Shown: positions 6,693-11,745 of the stretch, piece by piece
How positions within the stretch are numbered: the first letter of the stretch is position 1
Layout of the letters: each line of letters opens with the position of its first letter
NCBI GenBank assembly: GCA_002403445.1
Contig: DHHU01000034.1
Location: forward strand, 1 to 11,745
Length of the DNA: 11,745 nucleotides
Source: Salinisphaeraceae bacterium UBA4764
Lineage (GTDB): Bacteria; Pseudomonadota; Gammaproteobacteria; Nevskiales; Salinisphaeraceae
Direction: 5' to 3'
Made by a program: the position numbers and the translations under genes
Notes under the pieces: generated by a model
The model's database searches: none
What the model saw: the letters and a program-made list of their open reading frames with translations, nothing else
Told to the model about the DNA's origin: nothing

Positions 6693-6708
6693 GCGCCTGT
6701 CCCGGCGC
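6693..6708 (-). promoter_or_regulatory. Small GC hairpin over the aldehyde dehydrogenase translation start
   Basis: GCGCC (6693-6697) and GGCGC (6704-6708) form a 5-pair stem with a 6-base loop. On the minus-strand message it ends 3 bases before the GTG at 6689, and its arm includes the only weak Shine-Dalgarno-like bases (AGGCG). It could hide that site, which favours either ATG 6677 as the start or reduced translation. Confidence 0.25.
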
Positions 6709-6747
6709 GCTGTTGATGATCGTTAAGTATTGGATCTGGATCACGCT

Positions 6748-7728
6748 TTAGGCTGCGTAGCCGGCCGCCTTGTTGACAAGATTGAACAACGGCTCATCAG
6801 CCCGCCAGTGCTGGAAATTGGCTAGGAATTGGTCAATCAATGCATGGCGCCACCCAATGAAATCACCGGCCATGTGGGCTGACAACAAGACATTATTCAG
6901 TGACCAGAGTGGATGATCTTCTGGCAAGGGTTCGACCTCAAAAACGTCAAGTGCGGCACCTGCGATCTTTTTGTTTTTCAAGGCAGCAACCAGATCATCG
7001 GTCACGACAATCGGCCCACGGCCAATATTGATCAGTCGCGCGTGAGCCGGCATGGCCTCAAAACGTTTGGCATCGAACCAGTGTCGGGTCGAATCAGTGA
7101 GTGGGGCGGCGATCACGACGTAATCGGCACCCGCGATTACTGCGTCGATGTCCGCCGCGGCATGGATGTGACCGAAAACATCGTCACCGGCGCGTTCACG
7201 GCTGGCAACGCCATCTACCGCCATACCAGTGGCACGGCATAGCGTCCCAATCTCATGGCCGATAGAACCGGCTCCGGCCACCACAACACGTTTGTCGGCG
7301 ATGGTTTCAGTATCGCGGTGAACCCAGCGTCTTTGCTGCTGATAGACCACATTGTTACGCGTGTCCTTGGCAAAAAACAGGATTGCCCCGAGCACATATT
7401 CCGCAATCGCACGATCGAAAATACCCTGGGCGTTGGTTACTGGCACCGTGCTGTCGCGCAGTGCGTCGAACATCAGCTGGTCGACGCCCGCGCTTGTGGC
7501 ATGAACCCATTGCACATTATTGGCCCGGTACCAAGTATTGGCTAGGGCGTCACTACGGAAATCGGTGACGAGTACGATGTCGGTATCAGGCAGTGATGCT
7601 GCCAAGCCCTTTTCATCGCATACAATTTGTACGTCAGCATACTCGTGGAGTTTTTCCACTCCTTTCGGGCCGTCCTGATCGCCGGCAAGTACGGTGATTC
7701 GGGGGAGGGTGCTGCTCGAGCCGGCCAT
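6748..7728 (-). CDS. D-isomer-specific 2-hydroxyacid dehydrogenase
   Basis: This NAD(P)-dependent oxidoreductase interconverts a 2-keto acid and a D-2-hydroxy acid; 326 aa, normal for the family. The split substrate domain covers about residues 1-105 and the C-terminal end, with HATSAGVD (76-83). The Rossmann core has GAGSIG (152-157) as dinucleotide motif. Catalytic residues are Arg in NIGRGP (R237), Glu in DVFEVEPLP (E266) and His in LLSAHMAGD (H285), where many relatives have TPH. The ATG at 7728 lacks a strong ribosome-binding site, though no better start is seen. It is the first gene of a minus-strand set followed by the aldehyde dehydrogenase and deacetylase-like genes, and it is divergent from the aminotransferase. 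That arrangement suggests it may act on the keto acid made by the aminotransferase. Close relatives act on glyoxylate/hydroxypyruvate or other keto acids; the substrate is not predictable here. Confidence 0.9.
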   Translation of the reverse strand: MAGSSSTLPRITVLAGDQDGPKGVEKLHEYADVQIVCDEKGLAASLPDTDIVLVTDFRSDALANTWYRANNVQWVHATSAGVDQLMFDALRDSTVPVTNAQGIFDRAIAEYVLGAILFFAKDTRNNVVYQQQRRWVHRDTETIADKRVVVAGAGSIGHEIGTLCRATGMAVDGVASRERAGDDVFGHIHAAADIDAVIAGADYVVIAAPLTDSTRHWFDAKRFEAMPAHARLINIGRGPIVVTDDLVAALKNKKIAGAALDVFEVEPLPEDHPLWSLNNVLLSAHMAGDFIGWRHALIDQFLANFQHWRADEPLFNLVNKAAGYAA

Positions 7729-7829
7729 GTTGCTATAACCCAGCGGTTGATTTGCTCACGGGCCGTGTCGCAATCGGTTGCGCCAGTCCGCGAATTGGCG
7801 TTATGAAAGCGCTGTTCTCAGAATTGGGA

Positions 7830-7858
7830 AAGTTACGCTGAATGTGCCGTGAGGTCAA
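7830..7858 (-). promoter_or_regulatory. Candidate promoter for the dehydrogenase/deacetylase operon
   Basis: Read on the minus strand, TTGACC (complement of 7853-7858; 5 of 6) is followed by 17 bases and TAACTT (complement of 7830-7835; 3 of 6). It would start a transcript about 95 bases upstream of the ATG at 7728. The poor -10 suggests a need for an activator if real. Confidence 0.28.
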
Positions 7859-7887
7859 CGCACAAGATGCTTTTGATGCACTTTGTA

Positions 7888-7916
7888 TTGACCGCGTTCG
7901 CGGGCAAGCCTACGCT
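7888..7916 (+). promoter_or_regulatory. Candidate promoter for the aminotransferase gene
   Basis: TTGACC (7888-7893) is followed by 17 bases and TACGCT (7911-7916; 3 of 6). It would give a leader of roughly 30 bases before the GTG at 7953. It mirrors the minus-strand candidate: the two TTGACC boxes form an inverted pair 29 bases apart, suggesting back-to-back control. Confidence 0.3.
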
Positions 7917-7952
7917 TAAAGGGTATCTCACCAAAATACAAGGTATCCGGTT

Positions 7953-9194
7953 GTGGCAGTCAATCTACGCAACGAAGACGAGCTTCTCGCCGACGATCCA
8001 GAACAACGCTATGTGCGAGAGCGACTTGTCTGGAATCCGGCCATGCACGCAATTCCGATTTCGGGCATACGGCGGATGGTCAACCGCGCCGCGGAACTTG
8101 ACGACGTGGTTCATCTGTCACTGGGGCAGCCGGATTTTGCGGCGCCGCAGCGTGTGATCGATGCCCACGTTCATGCGCTGCAGGCCGGCCAGACGGGTTA
8201 CACCATGGATGCGGGTCTGCCGGAATTGCTGACGGCTCTCAAGGATCATTACGGCGCGCGCTATCGAAATACGCTCACTGAAGAGAACTTTTTGGTCACC
8301 ACCGGTGCGACGGAAGGGATCTATCTTCTACTCACCGCCATGGCCGCGCCTGGACGCGAATTCATCATCGCTGATCCCACATTTTTGCTCTATGCGCCTC
8401 TTATCCGTATGAACGGCGGCCAGGTGCGTACCGTGCCCACGTCGGCCTCCGAAGGTCATCAGATCGATCCCGAACGCATTATCGACTTGATTGGCCCGAA
8501 TACCCACGCCATTGTATTGAACTCGCCGAGCAACCCGACCGGCACCGTTTACCCGCGCGAAACCATCGAATGGCTGTGTCAGGAAGCAGCGTATCGTGGG
8601 GTCGAGATTTTGTCGGACGAGGTTTATGACCATTTAATCCTCGATGACATCGAATACCCCAGCGTTTTGTCTTGCGCCATGGATCTGGACGGTATCGCAG
8701 TGGTTTCGAGTTGCTCCAAGACTTATGCAATGCCGGGCCTGCGGGTCGGTTGGATTGTGGCCGACCAAAACACTATCCGCACCCTGCGGCGTTATCACAT
8801 GTTCACCACCACGGTAGCCAACACACCGGCCCAATGGGCCGCCGTGGCTGCGCTGGTCGACTGCGAAGACGACGTGAAACGTATGGTCACTGAATATGCC
8901 CGCCGCCGCGATCGTGTGGTGGATCTGGTGGCTGATACCCCGGGGTTGACGGGTTACTGGCCGCAAGGGGCGTTCTATATCGCACCATCGCTGCCGGCCG
9001 GCGTCGATGCCGGTAAACTGGCTATGCGTATGCTTGAGGAAACCGGCGTATGCGTCATCCCGGGGGATGCTTTTGGCGAATCATCGGCCAATTTGATGCG
9101 CATCAGTTTCTCGACTTCCATGGAACGCATCGAAGACGCATTTTCACGTATGCGGCCGTGGATGGCGCGCCAGCCAGAGATTGCTCGAACTTGA
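7953..9194 (+). CDS. Pyridoxal-phosphate-dependent aminotransferase, class I/II
   Basis: This is a fold-type I aminotransferase that moves an amino group between an amino acid and a 2-keto acid using PLP, in the cytoplasm; 413 aa, slightly longer than usual owing to an N-terminal extension of about 30 residues. Visible residues are LSLGQPDF (55-62), GYTMDAGLPELL (82-93), TTGATEG (116-122), SPSNPTGTVY (191-200), SDEVYDHL (221-228, with PLP-contacting D222 and Y225), the PLP lysine in SSCSKTYAMPGLRVGW (252-267; K256), and R383 in LMRISFS, which binds the substrate carboxylate. The start is GTG 7953 with AAGG (7940-7943) 9 bases upstream; an internal ATG at 8043 is the alternative. It is divergent from the hydroxyacid dehydrogenase operon with a 224-base gap, so shared control is likely. 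Motifs fit broad-specificity aspartate/aromatic-type enzymes but do not fix the substrate. Confidence 0.92.
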   Translation: MAVNLRNEDELLADDPEQRYVRERLVWNPAMHAIPISGIRRMVNRAAELDDVVHLSLGQPDFAAPQRVIDAHVHALQAGQTGYTMDAGLPELLTALKDHYGARYRNTLTEENFLVTTGATEGIYLLLTAMAAPGREFIIADPTFLLYAPLIRMNGGQVRTVPTSASEGHQIDPERIIDLIGPNTHAIVLNSPSNPTGTVYPRETIEWLCQEAAYRGVEILSDEVYDHLILDDIEYPSVLSCAMDLDGIAVVSSCSKTYAMPGLRVGWIVADQNTIRTLRRYHMFTTTVANTPAQWAAVAALVDCEDDVKRMVTEYARRRDRVVDLVADTPGLTGYWPQGAFYIAPSLPAGVDAGKLAMRMLEETGVCVIPGDAFGESSANLMRISFSTSMERIEDAFSRMRPWMARQPEIART

Positions 9195-9266
9195 CGTGTT
9201 TTGAGCGATACAGCGTTCTTTATCGTGTAACTCGGGAACTATCGGTCAAGTTCAATCCGCATCGGT

Positions 9267-9325
9267 AAGCCAGCCTAGGGGCAAAGCAAAACAGCAAATT
9301 CACCACAATGAACGCAGGCCGGCTT
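9267..9325 (-). repeat. Imperfect inverted repeat at the 3' junction of convergent genes
   Basis: AAGCCAGCCT (9267-9276) and AGGCCGGCTT (9316-9325) pair at 9 of 10 positions as DNA, and at all 10 on the minus-strand message if one G-U is allowed. The 39-base loop and lack of a T-run argue against a classic terminator. It overlaps the stop of the unknown secreted-protein gene. Confidence 0.3.
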
Positions 9326-10151
9326 AGCTTGCGGCGTTATTGTTGGTTTTCTGACAGCCCGGTGCCGGTGCGCCGTGTTGCCGGGCTACGGCGGGCATTG
9401 TCGGATCGTAGTCCACGCGCACGGAATAGGTGTTGCCTTGCTTATTATGGACATTGCCGATGCCCCGGTATTCCAAAAGGCGATGGGTATCCGGGTTGTA
9501 GGTCAGTTTGAGGGAACCGACTAGGAAGTGAATCAGGAACATGTTCAACTCGGCCTTGAATACAACTGCTTTCTGGCCATCAAATGTCGTGGTGCCGGCC
9601 TTGAAGGCCTTGAGATTAATCACCGATAGTTTGCCGGCAGCCACAAACCGAAATTTCAGTGTCTTGCCGGACTGCAATGCCGCAAAATGCTGTTTGACTA
9701 GCGTATTGAAACCCGCGTCACCGGCAATCGGCCGTTTGATTTTGAACGACTTGCGCTTCGCCTTGGCGCCTTGCTTCTCACGACGAACCATCCACCAACG
9801 GCTCCCGCTGTGGCGGATACCTTCCATATAGCCGCTTTGCGGAACCGTCATTTTATAGGTGGGCACGGTCTGATTGGCGGTAAAGTTGAGTGTCTTTCGC
9901 GCGATGACCTGTCCTTGGCGACCAACATACGTCACTTGCCAGTGCGTGAGCTTGCCGTTTTTACGGGTTTGTTCATTATGGGCAGTATAGCGATAGTTAC
10001 CGCTATCAAGGCTGTAGGCATAACCATCAAAGCAGGTGGTACCGTTGGGCTTTATCGGCGCCCGGACCGCGCCCGCTGTGGCAGCCGCCGAGATGCCAGT
10101 TGCAACAGCTATAACGGCTGCGGCGATACCCAAGTTGAGCGTTTTTTTCAT
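9324..10151 (-). CDS. Secreted protein of unknown function, conserved-looking
   Basis: I do not recognise a named family. The protein has 275 aa from ATG 10151. A longer reading from 10223 is open, but the 10151 start gives a proper Sec signal peptide: KK, then a hydrophobic Ala/Ile/Val stretch (residues 5-26), with cleavage probably around 27-31. It also overlaps the upstream stop codon by ATGA, with GGGAG in the leader. The mature part is basic and rich in alternating hydrophobic residues, suggesting a beta-barrel or beta-sandwich. Features include YSLDSGNYRYTAHNE (46-60), SGYMEGIR (106-113), a lysine/arginine-rich segment (123-140) and a C-terminal beta-like stretch ending in SVRVDYDPTMP (243-253). 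Two cysteines (40 and 266) could form a disulfide. It is the last gene of the methyltransferase/DUF1295 operon, so a role in a periplasmic or envelope step of the same process is inferred. A DUF3108-like fold is possible but unproven. Confidence 0.75.
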   Translation of the reverse strand: MKKTLNLGIAAAVIAVATGISAAATAGAVRAPIKPNGTTCFDGYAYSLDSGNYRYTAHNEQTRKNGKLTHWQVTYVGRQGQVIARKTLNFTANQTVPTYKMTVPQSGYMEGIRHSGSRWWMVRREKQGAKAKRKSFKIKRPIAGDAGFNTLVKQHFAALQSGKTLKFRFVAAGKLSVINLKAFKAGTTTFDGQKAVVFKAELNMFLIHFLVGSLKLTYNPDTHRLLEYRGIGNVHNKQGNTYSVRVDYDPTMPAVARQHGAPAPGCQKTNNNAAS

Positions 10152-11233
10152 TGGGAGTCTCCCGGGAGATGTTGGAATTTGGGGCCGGGATGCGGCCCGA
10201 ACAGGTAGTGACCAATGCCCCATTCGTTCCCGTTGTCATAGCCAAACAGTTCGGACACGGCCATGAAGAACATACGCCAGCGCCTGATCCAGCGCTCGGT
10301 ATCGGGGCCGTAGACATTGTGAAAAATGCTGCGAATCGCGTCGCGATTGGTGTTCATATTGTCGAGCCAGGCATTAGCCGTGTCTCGGTAATGATTGCCG
10401 GACAGCCACCAATGATCATGCAGCAATAGGTCGGTTTGAAAATGCGCGAACAGGTGTTCGCTCGGCATCACACCTCCAGTGAAAAAATGGCGGGCCATCC
10501 AATCATTGGGGCCGTCGTCGACAAACCGGTACGACAAATATTTATGAGCAAAGACATGTACGAAGAGTCGTCCGCCGGGCGCTAGCCATCGACAGATACG
10601 ACTGAAAAGCGCGTGGTAGTTCCGCATGTGTTCGAACATCTCCACCGACACCACGCGGTCAAAAATTGATTGACCTGGGTCGAAGGTGTTGATGTCACAC
10701 GTCTCGACCGAAAGGTTGGCGAGACCGCGCTCGTCAGCGCGCTTACGGATGTAATCGGCCTGTGGTGCCGAGTTCGACACTGCAGTAATCATCGCGCGCG
10801 GATAGCGTTGAGCCGCCCAGAGAGCCATCGATCCCCACCCACAGCCTAAGTCAAGTATCCGTTGGTCGTTGGCCAACCCGGCACGTTCGGACGTCAGAGC
10901 CAGCATGGCGTGCTCGGCTTGATCCAAGTTCTCGACCCCTGGTTCGTAAAGACAGCCGCTGTATTTCCGGCGAGCGCCCAAAACATGCTCAAAAAACGCC
11001 GGCGGTAGGGCATAGTGCTGGTCATTGGCGTGACCTGTATGTTCTGCAATAGGCCCGGTAGCTGCCCGTCTCAAAAAGGCACGCTGGGCTTCACTTCGGA
11101 TCTCCGGGGCGCGGCCTTCGGCACTGGTTAGGCGCGAACCTATCAAGCGACGCATCCCGGCGCGTACGAGCCTATCGGGTACCAACCCCCGCTCGCAGGC
11201 TTCGATCGATAAGTTGTCTTGTTGTCGGGTCAT
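10148..11233 (-). CDS. SAM-dependent methyltransferase, CFA-synthase superfamily, coclaurine N-methyltransferase-like
   Basis: This enzyme transfers a methyl or methylene group from S-adenosylmethionine; 361 aa, cytoplasmic or membrane-associated. Residues 1-75 form a helical N-terminal part. YSGCLYEPGVENLDQAE (91-107) is the CFA-type entry motif, LDLGCGWGSMALWAAQRYP (127-145) binds SAM, SVEMFEHMRNY (196-206) is the post-II motif, and HWWLSGNHYRDT (274-285) and FGYDNGNEWGIGHYLF (330-345) complete the C-terminal region. From memory, the order and wording of these last motifs (H-W-x-L-S-G-x-H, E-x-F-G-Y-x-N-G-x-E-W) match plant coclaurine N-methyltransferases more closely than E. coli Cfa, which has WHNFGADYDTT here. 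The acceptor could therefore be an amine instead of a lipid double bond. ATG 11233 overlaps the upstream DUF1295 stop by 4 bases (ATGA), and its own stop overlaps the next start by 4, showing tight translational coupling. Confidence 0.85.
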   Translation of the reverse strand: MTRQQDNLSIEACERGLVPDRLVRAGMRRLIGSRLTSAEGRAPEIRSEAQRAFLRRAATGPIAEHTGHANDQHYALPPAFFEHVLGARRKYSGCLYEPGVENLDQAEHAMLALTSERAGLANDQRILDLGCGWGSMALWAAQRYPRAMITAVSNSAPQADYIRKRADERGLANLSVETCDINTFDPGQSIFDRVVSVEMFEHMRNYHALFSRICRWLAPGGRLFVHVFAHKYLSYRFVDDGPNDWMARHFFTGGVMPSEHLFAHFQTDLLLHDHWWLSGNHYRDTANAWLDNMNTNRDAIRSIFHNVYGPDTERWIRRWRMFFMAVSELFGYDNGNEWGIGHYLFGPHPGPKFQHLPGDSQ

Positions 11234-11745
11234 GTGTTGTCGTCCGAGCCGATTTTCTGCTTAGGCGGCCAGGGAATAAAGGCGCTAGTGGTGGCGACGT
11301 AAGCGTCGTGGCCTTTGCGTTTGCCAGCAGCGCTACGCGCTTCGACGGTAGGTATTCCAGAAATCTTGAGCAGAAGAACCGCCATCAAAACCGGGCTAAT
11401 CAATGTTACCCACCAGAGCGAAGCGCCTGCGGCAAGTACCATGAAAGTCACCCAGTAAAAAGATTCGAAGAAGTAGTTCGGATGGCGGGAATAACGCCAT
11501 AAACCTCGAGCACAGACCCAGCCGCGATTGGCTGGGTTGGCCTTGAAGCGTGCGAGTTGAGCGTCGGCCAGACCTTCGCCCAGAACGCTCCCAGCAGCTA
11601 TTATCATTGCCGCAATCGTGCAAATCACCGGCGGTTTCACGTCCATTGTGGCCACGACCCAGAACGAAAGTGACAACACGACAGCAATTACAGCTTGCAG
11701 GATAAAGAACGCCAGCATCCATAAATTTGCTTGGGCGCCCCATTT
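11230..11745 (-). CDS. DUF1295 membrane protein (steroid 5-alpha-reductase/ICMT-like), N-terminus beyond window
   Basis: The reading frame stays open through the window edge (KWGAQANLW precedes the first internal Met at 11718), so the gene is cut off and only about 171 C-terminal residues are seen; full DUF1295 proteins are around 250-270 aa. It is an integral inner-membrane protein with several hydrophobic segments. Numbered from the Met at 11718, the signature is GLWRYSRHPNYFFESFYW (72-89), the RHPNY-x-x-E motif shared by steroid reductases and isoprenylcysteine methyltransferases, which is part of the cofactor/substrate site. SGIPTVEA (120-127) is also typical. Known members are mostly uncharacterised, and both reductase and methyltransferase roles have been suggested for the fold. 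The stop overlaps the methyltransferase start by ATGA, so the two proteins are probably made together. Confidence 0.87.
   Translation of the reverse strand, partial: KWGAQANLWMLAFFILQAVIAVVLSLSFWVVATMDVKPPVICTIAAMIIAAGSVLGEGLADAQLARFKANPANRGWVCARGLWRYSRHPNYFFESFYWVTFMVLAAGASLWWVTLISPVLMAVLLLKISGIPTVEARSAAGKRKGHDAYVATTSAFIPWPPKQKIGSDDNT

Noticed and set aside
7849..8157. 102-residue open frame overlapping the aminotransferase start
   Set aside because: It overlaps the 5' end of a well-supported gene in another frame, has no family features, and its second half is a shifted reading of the aminotransferase.
4183..9194. Ectoine degradation (doeABCD) or GABA (gabDT) operon
   Set aside because: There is no ectoine hydrolase, no DoeB-type deacetylase and no class III aminotransferase; the aminotransferase here is class I/II and the deacetylase is HDAC-like.
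9206..9225. CGATA/TATCG hairpin after the aminotransferase as a terminator
   Set aside because: It has only five pairs, a 10-base loop and no T-run.
10148..11745. Furan fatty acid (ufa) or 10-methyl-stearate (bfa/tms) locus
   Set aside because: No flavin oxidoreductase or desaturase partner is visible in the window, and the methyltransferase motifs look nearer to coclaurine-type enzymes. The operon's upstream part is outside the window, so this is not fully excluded.
1..11745. CRISPR array, tRNA, rRNA or phage genes
   Set aside because: No regularly spaced repeats, no tRNA-like cloverleaf and no phage structural or integrase motifs were seen by eye.

Overview
The window looks like a chromosomal segment of a gammaproteobacterium, probably halophilic or marine. 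This rests on moderate GC content, the gene families present, and three osmolyte- or stress-related genes side by side (betaine-type binding protein, BCCT carrier, small heat-shock protein). The genus cannot be fixed from sequence alone; a Salinisphaera- or Halomonas-like host is only a guess. No rRNA, tRNA, CRISPR array or intact mobile element is seen. The only mobile-element trace is a frameshifted IS110-type transposase tail at the left edge.

Layout. Bases 1-194 hold the decayed transposase end. A minus-strand gene (464-1441) encodes a Tat-exported glycine betaine/proline-type binding protein with no ABC permease or ATPase nearby. A 453-base divergent intergenic region, rich in inverted repeats, separates it from a plus-strand BCCT osmolyte transporter (1895-3475), which is followed by a likely terminator. 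An Hsp20 chaperone gene (about 3610-4110) comes next. A minus-strand set (7728 down to 4183) encodes a D-2-hydroxyacid dehydrogenase, a succinate-semialdehyde-dehydrogenase-like aldehyde dehydrogenase and an acetylpolyamine amidohydrolase/histone-deacetylase-like enzyme. It is divergent from a plus-strand class I/II aminotransferase (7953-9194). The right end is a second minus-strand operon with two 4-base ATGA overlaps: a DUF1295 membrane protein (cut by the window edge), a CFA-superfamily methyltransferase resembling plant coclaurine N-methyltransferases, and a secreted protein of unknown function (9324-10151).

How the genes may work together. The deacetylase-like enzyme, aldehyde dehydrogenase, aminotransferase and 2-hydroxyacid dehydrogenase have the activities expected of a pathway that strips acetyl from an amine or amino acid, converts the amine to an aldehyde or keto acid, and oxidises or reduces the product. 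The neighbouring importers could supply the compound. The aldehyde dehydrogenase lacks two of the three residues known to hold the succinate semialdehyde carboxylate, so its true substrate is open. The right-hand operon appears to be an envelope or lipid/amine methylation module. Both pathway assignments are inference; the individual protein families are well supported by motifs.
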